Of a DNA stretch of 37,518 bases, positions 25,331 through 33,628 are shown one piece after another. The notes below the pieces were generated by a model. The model saw nothing but the letters and a program-made list of their open reading frames with translations. It was not told the origin of the DNA and ran no database searches. A program made the translations under genes and the position numbers. Within the stretch, counting starts at the first letter, position 1, and each line of letters begins with the position of its first letter. The stretch lies in the NCBI GenBank assembly GCA_013287505.1, contig JABDDR010000011.1:1-37518 (forward strand), in the 5' to 3' direction. The stretch comes from Gammaproteobacteria bacterium. GTDB lineage: Bacteria; Pseudomonadota; Gammaproteobacteria; Coxiellales; Coxiellaceae.

Positions 25331-25360
25331 TTGCAATCATAAGCGTATTAAGATTAACAT
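25331..25360 (+). promoter_or_regulatory. Candidate promoter for the host-attachment-like/ppsA pair
   Basis: TTGCAA (25331-25336), an 18-base spacer and TAACAT (25355-25360). The boxes are moderately close to sigma-70 consensus and lie about 50 bases before the start at 25409. No better candidate was seen. Confidence 0.35.
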
Positions 25361-25408
25361 AGTAAGAACGAAGTATTAAATGGGTACCTTTAATAACGGA
25401 GTAAAAAA

Positions 25409-25858
25409 ATGACATGGATCGTTATTTTAAATTCAAATGAATGCAGAATTTTTTCATTTTCCAAAAAAAATAAAAAACTGAATTTAATCAAAGAAATCTA
25501 TCACCCAGAAAATAAGAAAAAAGATGCGGATTTGGTTTCTGATAAACCGGGTCACTATAATACCAACTCTCAATCGGGTGGCGCCTATTCACAACACACT
25601 GATCCCAAAGATGTAAAAATAGCACAATTTATTTTGGAAATAGATAAATTGCTCGATGAGGGACGAACCCATCAACAATATGAAAAATTAATTGTGATTG
25701 CCCCGCCTAAAATCGAAGGTCATTTAATGCAACATATGAATAAAAATGTAGAAAAGCTTATTACTCAACGCATACAAAAAGATGTGGTCTTTTTAAAAGA
25801 GCATGAGTTATTAAATTTTCTAATGCAGGAATGCAAAAATCATTTCCTTAGTGATTGA
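25409..25858 (+). CDS. Host attachment protein family (baeRF-like)
   Basis: 149 residues starting MTWIVILNSNECRIFSF, the typical opening of the 'protein required for attachment to host cells' family. The family is structurally related to archaeo-eukaryotic release factors (baeRF). The middle is polar, with a Ser/Gly/His/Asp stretch (NTNSQSGGAYSQHTD), followed by FILEIDKLLDEGRTHQQYEKLIVIAPP and LITQRIQKDVVFL, the usual closing motifs. Despite the name, its role is likely cytosolic. The GGAG ribosome binding site is good, and the gene is followed 3 bases later by ppsA. In other proteobacteria such proteins also sit near stress or phosphoenolpyruvate genes; the role is unclear. Confidence 0.75.
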   Translation: MTWIVILNSNECRIFSFSKKNKKLNLIKEIYHPENKKKDADLVSDKPGHYNTNSQSGGAYSQHTDPKDVKIAQFILEIDKLLDEGRTHQQYEKLIVIAPPKIEGHLMQHMNKNVEKLITQRIQKDVVFLKEHELLNFLMQECKNHFLSD

Positions 25859-25861
25859 GCC

Positions 25862-28213
25862 ATGAAAATAACCTTAAATTTTAATGAAATCAATATGAGC
25901 CACTTACCGGCAGTGGGTGGAAAAAATGCATCGCTGGGTGAAATGTTGACTAAGCTTTCCACGCTCGGCATTCGCGTTCCAAAAGGATTTGCCATCGTAT
26001 CTGATGCTTATCGCACATTTCTTCAATCCAATAAAATAGATGATAAAATTTATGCGGCATTAAAAAATATTGATGGCAATGATATCGTTAAATTAAAAGC
26101 GGCCAGTGATTATTGCCAACAACTGATTTTAAACGGACAGTTCTCGACATTGTTTAAATCAGAAGTGGAAAAAACCCATCAACAATTAAATTTAAACAAT
26201 GGTCAATCTGTCGCTGTTCGCTCATCTGCAACAGCAGAAGATTTGCCGGATGCATCATTTGCAGGTCAACAAGATACGTTTTTAAATATCTCAGGAATTG
26301 ATAATATTTTAATGGCTGTTAAACGGGTGTATGCGTCGCTTTTCACGCAACGTGCTATTTCGTATCGTATTGGTCACGGATTTAAGCATGATCAAGTGGC
26401 TATATCAGTGGGTATTCAACAGATGATTCGCAGTGATTGCGGATCTAGCGGTGTAGCATTTACCATCGATACAGAATCCGGTTTTGATCAAGTGGTTTTT
26501 ATCACATCATCCTATGGTTTGGGTGAATTGCTCGTGCAAGGCGTCGTGAATCCTGATGAATTTTATATACATAAACCAACACTGATGGCTGGAAAAGAGG
26601 CCATTATCAGCAGGAAGTTGGGTTCAAAAAAAACGAAAATGATTTATGCAAAATCACATGAGAAACCCGTAATCGCTGTAGAAACGGATAAAAAAGATCA
26701 ACAACAATTTTCGCTCACTGATCAAGATATTTTGGAATTAGCACGCCATGCCGTTGCGATTGAAAAACACTATGGAAAACCCATGGATATTGAATGGGCG
26801 AAAGATGGTGTTGATCATGCAATTTATATTGTTCAAGCAAGACCAGAAACAGTAAAAGCACGAGAAAAACATCCTGTTATTGAGCAATACCATATTGGAA
26901 AAAAAGACAAACCCATTGTGATTGGCCGTAGTATTGGCCAGAAAATTGGAAAAGGCGTTGCGCGAAAAATTTTAGATCCCAAAGACATGCAGCATTTTCA
27001 GAAAGGTGAAATTTTGATAGCGGAAATGACGGATCCTGATTGGGAACCGATTATGAAGCGCGCAGCGGCCATTGTTACTGACCATGGCGGCAGAACGTGT
27101 CATGCAGCCATTGTTGCGCGTGAAATGGGTATTCCTGCCGTTGTGGGTTGTGGTAACGCAACGCAATTAATTTCTAGTGGTGAAAAAATCAGTGCGTCTT
27201 GCGCAGAAGGAGAAACTGGGTATGTGTATCCTGGTTTAATTGACTATCAAATTGAAACAACCAAAATTGATAATTTAGCCAAATTACCCATTAAACTCTG
27301 TATGAATTTGGCAAATCCAGAACAAGCATTTAACTATCAATTTTTACCGAATGATGGCATTGGATTGGCCCGATTAGAATTTATTATTGGCACAATGATT
27401 GGTATTCACCCGAATGCGGTTTTACATCCTGAAAAATTACCTGAAAAAATTCAAGATGAAATTAAAGAAAAAACCGCTGCCTATAAAAATCCCGTGGAAT
27501 TTTATGTTGAAAAATTAGCAGAAGGAATCGCTACTATTTCTGCGGCATTTTATCCAAAACCCGTGATTGTTCGCTTTTCTGATTTTAAATCAAATGAATA
27601 TAAGAATTTATTAGGCGGTGAATTTTTTGAGCCTGTCGAAGAAAATCCTATGATCGGTTATCGCGGTGGTTCTCGTTATCGGTCAGGTAATTTTCAAGAT
27701 TGTTTTAAACTAGAGTGCGAAGCAATGAAGCGCGTGCGTGAACAAAAAGGATTGACCAATGCGCATGTCATGTTTCCTTTTGTGCGTACTGTGCGTGAAG
27801 CAAAAGAATTGATTGAAATAACCAAAATGCAGGGATTAGTGCGTGGCAATAATGGATTAAAAATATATATGATGTGTGAAATTCCATCAAATGCATTATT
27901 GGCAGAATCATTTTTAGAGCATTTTGATGGCTACTCGATTGGGTCAAATGATTTAACGCAATTGACACTCGGTTTGGATCGTGATTCAGAATTGGTAGCA
28001 GAATTATTCGATGAAAGAGATGCAGCGGTAAAAAAATTGCTGCATCAAATTATCAGTACCTGCAAAAAATTAAATAAATATGTGGGTATTTGTGGCCAGG
28101 GTCCCTCAGATCATCCTGATTTGGCAGCATGGTTGATGGAGGAGGGGATTGAAAGCATGTCTCTTACCCCTGATTCCATTGTGCGCACTTGGATAATGCT
28201 GGGCGGAAAATAA
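25862..28213 (+). CDS. ppsA: Phosphoenolpyruvate synthase
   Basis: 783 residues, the length of bacterial PpsA. The N-terminal ATP-grasp domain starts LPAVGGKNASLGEMLTKL and contains VAVRSSATAEDLPDASFAGQ. The swivelling phosphohistidine domain has DHGGRTCHAAIVAREMGIPA with the phosphorylated His at about residue 414. The C-terminal TIM barrel binds PEP/pyruvate (VIVRFSDFKSNEY, GYRGGSRY, SIGSNDLTQLTLGLDRDS, GICGQGPSD). It converts pyruvate, ATP and water to PEP, AMP and phosphate for gluconeogenesis. This is a key step for a bacterium living on amino acids, as the peptide transporter in this window suggests. No PpsR-type regulator gene is present here. Confidence 0.96.
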   Translation: MKITLNFNEINMSHLPAVGGKNASLGEMLTKLSTLGIRVPKGFAIVSDAYRTFLQSNKIDDKIYAALKNIDGNDIVKLKAASDYCQQLILNGQFSTLFKSEVEKTHQQLNLNNGQSVAVRSSATAEDLPDASFAGQQDTFLNISGIDNILMAVKRVYASLFTQRAISYRIGHGFKHDQVAISVGIQQMIRSDCGSSGVAFTIDTESGFDQVVFITSSYGLGELLVQGVVNPDEFYIHKPTLMAGKEAIISRKLGSKKTKMIYAKSHEKPVIAVETDKKDQQQFSLTDQDILELARHAVAIEKHYGKPMDIEWAKDGVDHAIYIVQARPETVKAREKHPVIEQYHIGKKDKPIVIGRSIGQKIGKGVARKILDPKDMQHFQKGEILIAEMTDPDWEPIMKRAAAIVTDHGGRTCHAAIVAREMGIPAVVGCGNATQLISSGEKISASCAEGETGYVYPGLIDYQIETTKIDNLAKLPIKLCMNLANPEQAFNYQFLPNDGIGLARLEFIIGTMIGIHPNAVLHPEKLPEKIQDEIKEKTAAYKNPVEFYVEKLAEGIATISAAFYPKPVIVRFSDFKSNEYKNLLGGEFFEPVEENPMIGYRGGSRYRSGNFQDCFKLECEAMKRVREQKGLTNAHVMFPFVRTVREAKELIEITKMQGLVRGNNGLKIYMMCEIPSNALLAESFLEHFDGYSIGSNDLTQLTLGLDRDSELVAELFDERDAAVKKLLHQIISTCKKLNKYVGICGQGPSDHPDLAAWLMEEGIESMSLTPDSIVRTWIMLGGK

Positions 28214-28294
28214 TCATCATTATTTTTTTGATTTATTTTTATGCAAAACACTAAAGTGATGTACCAATCATGGGTTTATGCATTTTTACCAGCC

Positions 28295-28315
28295 TATTCC
28301 ACAGAGTTATTCACA
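28295..28315 (+). promoter_or_regulatory. Pair of DnaA-box-like sequences upstream of the carbonic anhydrase gene
   Basis: TTATTCACA (28307-28315) fits the TTATNCACA consensus, and TATTCCACA (28295-28303) is a weaker neighbour in the same orientation. It could be a DnaA-regulated promoter or chance. Nothing else here resembles a replication origin. Confidence 0.25.
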
Positions 28316-28350
28316 GGTTTTGTGTGTAAGTTTGTTAAACGGAGCGCCAT

Positions 28351-29061
28351 ATGAAAAAGTTTTATCATTTTTTGTACCCCTTTGTTTTTTTAATGTCATT
28401 ATGTATTAGCCCACACTGTGCCGCCGAATTTCATGCGCCATTGATCACGGCTGATATACAGCAAAGAATGACGCCGGACGATGCGCTCGATAGATTAATA
28501 CAAGGCAATGCGCGTTTTGCCAGTGATTCTGGTGAAAAAATTAATTATTTAAAAAATAGAAGATTAACTGAAAAAGCGCAGCATCCCATTGCCATCGTGT
28601 TGAGTTGTATCGATTCACGCGTTCCGCCTGATGTTATTTTCAACCAAAACGTGGGTAATATTTTTGTAACACGTGTTGCTGCAAACGTGATTAATCCCGA
28701 TATATTGGCTGGTTTAGAATATGCAACCGGTGTCTCAGGTGCAAAATTAATTGTTGTGATGGGGCATGAAAATTGTGGTGCCGTAAAGGGTGCCTGTCAA
28801 GATGTAAAATTAGGGCATTTGACACAACTGCTTGATAAAATTCAACCTGCAATTCAAGAAGCAACCGCTACATTTGGGAAAAAAGAGTGTGATAACGAAA
28901 AATTTATTAATTTAGCCGCTGAAGACAATGTGCGTCACGTGGTTGCAATGATACCTACTGAAAGTCCTGAGATAAAAAAATTAATGCAATCTGGAAAAAT
29001 AAAAATCGTGGGTGCAATGTATCATTTAAAAACAGGGAGGGTGGTTTTTTTAAAAACATAA
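28351..29061 (+). CDS. Exported beta-class carbonic anhydrase
   Basis: A signal peptide (MKKFYHFLYPFVFLMSLCIS to PHCAAEF) is followed by the beta-carbonic anhydrase domain. Zinc ligands Cys86, His139 and Cys142 sit in SCIDSR and MGHENCGAV, with the Asp88/Arg90 dyad. NQNVGNIFVTRVAANV and EYATGVSGAKLIVVMGH are typical. It hydrates CO2 to bicarbonate, here probably in the periplasm. Most beta-class enzymes are cytosolic, but exported ones occur in Legionella-like and other gammaproteobacteria. The gene is single, 138 bases after ppsA, with its own terminator. Confidence 0.93.
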   Translation: MKKFYHFLYPFVFLMSLCISPHCAAEFHAPLITADIQQRMTPDDALDRLIQGNARFASDSGEKINYLKNRRLTEKAQHPIAIVLSCIDSRVPPDVIFNQNVGNIFVTRVAANVINPDILAGLEYATGVSGAKLIVVMGHENCGAVKGACQDVKLGHLTQLLDKIQPAIQEATATFGKKECDNEKFINLAAEDNVRHVVAMIPTESPEIKKLMQSGKIKIVGAMYHLKTGRVVFLKT

Positions 29062-29087
29062 AATTTTCAAGCTAAAACCAAACTATT

Positions 29088-29110
29088 GAAAGGGACTCCC
29101 CCTTTCTTTT
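29088..29110 (+). terminator. Rho-independent terminator of the carbonic anhydrase gene
   Basis: GAAAGGG (29088-29094) and CCCTTTC (29100-29106) pair perfectly around a five-base loop and are followed by TTTT, 26 bases after the stop codon. Confidence 0.85.
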
Positions 29111-29143
29111 CGAATTACCGTGACATAGAATTGCAGCGTCGTT

Positions 29144-29158
29144 GTGCGTACAACGCAC
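29144..29158. promoter_or_regulatory. Perfect palindrome GTGCGT-ACA-ACGCAC upstream of an unknown gene
   Basis: Six-base arms around three bases, embedded in a longer GTTGTGCGTACAACGCAC that can also pair GTTGT with ACAAC. About 100 bases before the start at 29257. Could be an operator or a small RNA hairpin. Confidence 0.3.
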
Positions 29159-29256
29159 GAATGTGTACATTTATTCTGAAATGTTAACAAACAAAGGATA
29201 TTCATACTGGATTTAAAAGGACGGCGTCAGTTGTATTTATTTAGAGGTCATCCGAG

Positions 29257-30196
29257 ATGTCAAAACAAGAGCAACCAGAAATTCCTGCCGCGATACAATA
29301 TTTGCGAGATCTGCATTCTCAACCAGCGTCATCCACGCTTCGCCACTATCTTGATTTATTTAACACTGCTCCCTCCCAATCGCATGATGCTTTTAAGCGC
29401 GGCGTGTGAAAGGTGTTTTGGTTTGAAACTTGATAAACACTATTATTTTGTACCATTTGTAGGATACATAAATCCTGCAGTGCAAGGCATAGTCATTAAC
29501 GCTCATTTAAACGGACAAAGTCAACGACCCGCATTAGCAGTTAGTGTAATTGATTTAGATGATCATGAAAAAATGAAGCGTTTGATACGTCTCCCACAAA
29601 ATACACGATCCGTTGGTATTATTGTTACATCCGAGATTTATCGAGCGCATGAACATGCTCTAGGTAGCGTTGAGCTTATTCCAGGATTTGAATCACTTGA
29701 TCCAATTGTTAGTCATTTGAATTCAACAGAAGGAAGAGAATTGGGCCCAGCTTTTGATGCATTAACTGATGTTCAAAAATGCTGGACGTATCGATTTCCA
29801 ATTAATAAAATTGAAGTAACTAGCAGCGGACAGAAGCTTAACACTGGCATGTATTGGTTTGACACTATCGGCATTAAAAGATTTGAACAAAGCAGTTGCG
29901 ATATAATTTCGGTAGAATTATTACGACAACCTAAAAATTGGAGAGGCCAGGAAGTTAATCAGGAAGTTAATGACGATTGCGTGAAGCAATTATTACGCGT
30001 TATCAATTACGCACACGACTGTGGTGGCAAGAAAATTGTTATCATTAATGCAACTGGTTTTTCACAAACTGTCGCGGTTGTTCCTCGCAATACTACATAT
30101 AATGTCGCCGCTTTCTTTCGGTTTATGGCGCGGTTACAACATATCGGTCAGACAGCTAGCGGGGCAGTTCCGCTGGCTGACTGCGGACCAGTGTAA
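29257..30196 (+). CDS. Uncharacterised protein, reading frame disrupted near 29400
   Basis: I do not recognise this protein. A good start with GAGG ten bases upstream (ATG 29257) opens a natural-looking N-terminus (MSKQEQPEIPAAIQYLRDLH) that stops at TGA 29407-29409. From about 29384 the next frame (+1) carries a further 260 residues (for example GYINPAVQGIVINAHLNGQS and CGGKKIVIINATGFSQTVAV) to 30196. The two parts together would be about 310 residues. A one-base shift, either decay, error or recoding at GTG-TGA, best explains this. A separate gene starting at ATG 29384/29387 without a ribosome binding site is the alternative. No signal peptide or membrane span is seen. Mixed alpha/beta character suggests a folded cytosolic or secreted protein; an effector role is only a guess. 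Confidence 0.55.
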
Positions 30197-30200
30197 ACGT

Positions 30201-31100
30201 CTAGAGATAATGAACACATCGCACATGATGATTATCATACTTCAAATCAAAACTCTGAAACCCTGAATAAAAATCAACATACATTGCATAGGCATCCGTA
30301 TAATTTACCACACCAGGCTCTGTAGTGAATTCAGTCGAGCTCCAATAGCCGTTAGGGGTTAGATTGGCATTACCTTGATTATTGAGCGCGATTTCATTTT
30401 TAACCATTACTTTTAGCTCGCTAATCGCAGGCAAATACCAATTTGGACCCACTGCCTGACAAACTCCCGCTGCATAGCTTGACAAAAATTCGGGTTGCGC
30501 CGCGATTAATTTTGTATTTGTAGCACCATCATTCGGGCTTATTGCGTTCGTTTGAGAATAAAATGAATTCCACCACAGCGCACTCACACTATTATTTTCA
30601 GGTGATATCACACCGCCAATTTTTCCAGGTGGTAAATAAACACAGTTGGTAATGTCCGTTCCAGTTCCCATGCAATACACTAAGCCTGAATTATTGCCGA
30701 TCGCAACAGCATCACCAATTTTATGAACAGTCAACGTTACGCTATTATAAATATTGGGATAAACTACATCTTTTGCGGTGATTATTGTTGTACCTGATTC
30801 AACGCCAGTGGCTAATGCAAATTGCGAACCTTCTGTCGCAAGTGTTGCTACTGCTTGATTGGAAGACGTCCAAATTAAATTGGGTTTTGAATTAATCGAT
30901 CCATCGACGTTTAATTCAATCGCTGTAAATTGTTGTGTACCCGCGTGTGTGCCATCTATCCCGCCAATTGCCACACCGGCTGGATTGGGAGATACAATAA
31001 TTTTAAACGGTATGGCTTGCCCGTAAGAAAGCTGAGTAAAAAGAATGCCAGTAGCACATAAAACTGACCCAACGATAGCAAAATATTTTTTTGAACTCAT
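30201..31100 (-). CDS. Exported BIG2 plus DUF1566 (Lcl-like C-terminal) protein
   Basis: The signal peptide MSSKKYFAIVGSVLCATGIL to FTQLSYG is followed by a bacterial Ig-like (BIG2) domain at about 30-128 (FKIIVSPNPAGVAIGG, then LIWTSSNQAVATL, TIITAKDV). A DUF1566 domain lies at about 135-299 with the usual NWYLPAISELKVM, GYWSSTEF and closing VRCVHYL. The same C-terminal domain ends the Legionella collagen-like adhesin Lcl, and stand-alone versions are multiplied in Legionellales. The likely place is the cell surface or periplasm; the ligand is unknown. Two cysteines near the end could pair. AGGA seven bases before ATG 31100 supports the start. Convergent with the gene ending at 30196. Confidence 0.8.
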   Translation of the reverse strand: MSSKKYFAIVGSVLCATGILFTQLSYGQAIPFKIIVSPNPAGVAIGGIDGTHAGTQQFTAIELNVDGSINSKPNLIWTSSNQAVATLATEGSQFALATGVESGTTIITAKDVVYPNIYNSVTLTVHKIGDAVAIGNNSGLVYCMGTGTDITNCVYLPPGKIGGVISPENNSVSALWWNSFYSQTNAISPNDGATNTKLIAAQPEFLSSYAAGVCQAVGPNWYLPAISELKVMVKNEIALNNQGNANLTPNGYWSSTEFTTEPGVVNYTDAYAMYVDFYSGFQSFDLKYDNHHVRCVHYL

Positions 31101-31308
31101 GATTATTCCTATTTTTCAATTAAAAAATTGGTAAAAATGAGATACTCATCATGCACAATAGGTGACTATTTTACAAATGATATTTAAAATAATAAAAAAA
31201 ATGAAAATCTTGTATTGTAGCTGCGATGCAGGATGGGATTTATATTTGCAATGCTGAAATTGCATAGTGTGATGAAACAAAACCGATATATAAAAAAATA
31301 GGGGGATT

Positions 31309-32565
31309 ATGAAAGTTGTTATCAGTGGAACAGCATGCTCTGGAAAAACAACCACGATTAAATATCTAGAAATGAAAGGATATGCAGCGTTACCGGAAGC
31401 GCCAACTGTTTATATAGAAGAACAGCAAAAACTCAATTTATCTATGAATGAGATTTTGTCAGATTTAGTGAGTTTTGAAAAAGAAGTAATAAAAAGACAA
31501 TTGCATGCTGAAAAAATGACTGATATCAAAAATGATAATCTATTGTTTTTAGATCGATCATTGATCGATGTTGCTGCATTTTGCAGCATGCTTTCAATAT
31601 CTGGAATTGAAGAAGAAGTTTCAACACACATTTATAATGCACAATACGCATTGGTTTTTATTTTAGAAAAGTTGCCTTTCGAAAAAACAGGAACGCGTTG
31701 GGAGAGCACTGAAGCGCAAACGGATATACAAGATAAATACTTACGCGATGCCTATTTAAAATATGGTTTTCAGTTTATCCATGTGCCAGTCCTGCCAGTA
31801 GAAGAACGAACCGATTTTATTTTCAGAAAAATTAATGAATTTCAAAAAAATAAGATTAACAACCTGCATAAAGCCAAAACAAAAATTTTTGTTCAGAGGT
31901 ATTTTAATGGAAAATTTATGTATTTGGATACGCATTTACCTAAAATCACGCAAATGCAAACCAATAAAAAATTTACGATCAATGTTTTTTGTGGTGCCGA
32001 TGAAGGTATAGATTCTGAATATGTGAGTATGGCTAAAAAATTGGGTGAATTGTTTGTTAAGAACAACATCTCTTTGGTTTATGGCGGTGGTAATGCGGGA
32101 TTAATGGGCGCGATATCCAATAGCATGATTGATGAAAAGGGTCATGTCATCGGCGTGATACCCCATGTTATGAAAGAACGCGGTTGGGATAATCCACGTG
32201 TCACTGATATGCGCGTGGTTGATTCTATGCTCGATAGAAAGACGGTAATGCTTGATTTATCGGATGCATCAATTGCATTGCCCGGTGGCATCGGTACTTT
32301 GTCTGAGCTATTGCACGTTTGGGATGATGTTAAATCGGGCGTACAGGATAAACCAAAACCATTTGCCCTATTAAATGTGAATCATTATTTTGACCCCTTA
32401 ATTACCTGTATTTCACACATGGTCAAGTGTGGTTTTTTAACTCAAAAAAATCAAGATCTGCTGATTATAGATGATGATTGTGAGCGTCTTATTAGCAGAT
32501 TACTTGCTGAAAAAACCGCGGCATTATTTGATGCAGAGACATCTCAAAGTGTCCTGGTATCTTGA
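31309..32565 (+). CDS. P-loop kinase (AAA_28/NadR-like) fused to LOG family nucleotide phosphoribohydrolase
   Basis: Residues 1-185 are a P-loop NTPase: Walker A GTACSGKTT (7-15), Walker-B-like LLFLDRS (78-84) and a lid-like ERTDFIFRKI segment. They resemble the AAA_28 domain that also forms the nucleoside kinase part of NadR. Residues 222-405 are a LOG-type Rossmann domain with SLVYGGGNAGLMGAISNSM (256-273), MLDRKTVM and the catalytic PGGIGTLSELL (325-335). LOG enzymes split nucleoside 5'-monophosphates into base and ribose 5-phosphate. About 35 residues link the two. I know of no standard enzyme with this arrangement. A kinase that makes a monophosphate and a hydrolase that splits it would be a plausible salvage or degradation unit. 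Single gene, with a palindromic repeat just downstream. Confidence 0.85.
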   Translation: MKVVISGTACSGKTTTIKYLEMKGYAALPEAPTVYIEEQQKLNLSMNEILSDLVSFEKEVIKRQLHAEKMTDIKNDNLLFLDRSLIDVAAFCSMLSISGIEEEVSTHIYNAQYALVFILEKLPFEKTGTRWESTEAQTDIQDKYLRDAYLKYGFQFIHVPVLPVEERTDFIFRKINEFQKNKINNLHKAKTKIFVQRYFNGKFMYLDTHLPKITQMQTNKKFTINVFCGADEGIDSEYVSMAKKLGELFVKNNISLVYGGGNAGLMGAISNSMIDEKGHVIGVIPHVMKERGWDNPRVTDMRVVDSMLDRKTVMLDLSDASIALPGGIGTLSELLHVWDDVKSGVQDKPKPFALLNVNHYFDPLITCISHMVKCGFLTQKNQDLLIIDDDCERLISRLLAEKTAALFDAETSQSVLVS

Positions 32566-32576
32566 CATCGAATTGA

Positions 32577-32633
32577 TCATGCCAGGCAACGTTTTTTTCG
32601 CTTTTTAAGCGAAAAAAGCATAGCTTGGCATGA
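32577..32633. repeat. Palindromic dispersed repeat, full copy
   Basis: Arms 32577-32603 and 32607-32633 pair over 27 bases with four mismatches (left TCATGCCAGGCAACG, right reversed TCATGCCAAGCTATG). The TTTTTTCGCTT ends fold back around three T. It lies 12 bases after the kinase-LOG stop codon and could terminate both convergent genes. Half copies are present at 15085-15156. Confidence 0.85.
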
Positions 32634-32659
32634 AATTCATCGCATTAATCTCTTAATTT

Positions 32660-33460
32660 TTAGTGTATTGTCTTTAAAAAACTTTTCACAATTTCAGCAT
32701 ATTGTTTCGGATATTCAAGATGTGGCACATGTCCGCAATTTTCAAAACAATAATACTGCGCACCAAAAATTTCAGAAGAAAGTTGTTTGGAAAATTCGGA
32801 TCGTAAAATAATATCTTGATCAGCGGTGATAACCAGTGTCGGCGCCTTTATTTTATTCGCCCAGGATGTTGAATCAAACGAATCCAGCGCTGCATATTGT
32901 CCCTCATAACCTGCAATGGTAAACGGATACGGATTATCCATTCCCCATTTGATCAACTCATCAAATTTCCCTGATTGCGATAAAAATTGAAATGAAAACG
33001 CCCAGGGACACATTGTTTTAATCAATGATTCTTTCGGTGCATTGGCTTTCATTAATTCCAGTTGTGCAGCAACAAAAAAATGAAAGGGGGTGTTGATCGT
33101 CATGCCTGAGTTGCTAATAACAATCGATTTTGTCAATGATGGATATTGAAAGGCAAGCATTTGCACCAAAAATCCACCCATCGAATTTCCGACAAAATGC
33201 GCTGATGTAATATTTAATGCATGACATAGATCAGCGATATCTTTTGCCATCTGCTCAATAGAATATTTACCTGATGGTGCGTCTGTTTGACCCACGCCCC
33301 GATTATTAAATAATACCACTTGATATTCGCCAGAGAATTCAGCGAGCAATGGTGTCCAGCTCAAATGATCAGCGCTAAATCCAGAAACAAAAATAAGGGG
33401 TTCGCCTTTACCATGTATTTCGTAGTACATATTGATATCATTTATTTTTATTTTTGGCAT
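32660..33460 (-). CDS. Alpha/beta hydrolase
   Basis: 266 residues, canonical fold. Oxyanion region PLIFVSGFSADHLSW, NRGVGQTDAP loop, nucleophile elbow FVGNSMGGF with Ser93, acid Asp216 in ITADQDIIL, and His244 in CGHVPHLEYP. This is the group of small esterases, lactonases and haloperoxidase-like proteins (also 3-oxoadipate enol-lactonase PcaD-like). No neighbouring pathway narrows the substrate. Divergent from nudC across 168 bases. Confidence 0.9.
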   Translation of the reverse strand: MPKIKINDINMYYEIHGKGEPLIFVSGFSADHLSWTPLLAEFSGEYQVVLFNNRGVGQTDAPSGKYSIEQMAKDIADLCHALNITSAHFVGNSMGGFLVQMLAFQYPSLTKSIVISNSGMTINTPFHFFVAAQLELMKANAPKESLIKTMCPWAFSFQFLSQSGKFDELIKWGMDNPYPFTIAGYEGQYAALDSFDSTSWANKIKAPTLVITADQDIILRSEFSKQLSSEIFGAQYYCFENCGHVPHLEYPKQYAEIVKSFLKTIH

Positions 33461-33628
33461 GATCCTCTCCGCTTAAGCTTTATATAAATGTACAGTTTTA
33501 CTTGATAGGAGTGCTATTTTCACGTGATTTTTATCATGCTGCAAGACTTTAATTCTTTAGATCACACCTTATTTAATGGTAACATGATGAGATAAAACTG
33601 GTTTTTGTGACGGTTAGAGAAAACAATT

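Noticed and set aside
28295-28315. Possible replication origin
   Set aside because: Only one good DnaA-box match and one weak one, with no dnaA, dnaN, parAB or AT-rich unwinding array next to them.
30021-30266. Overlapping plus-strand frame near the end of the unknown gene
   Set aside because: Composition is unlike neighbouring proteins and it overlaps both convergent genes; a shadow frame.
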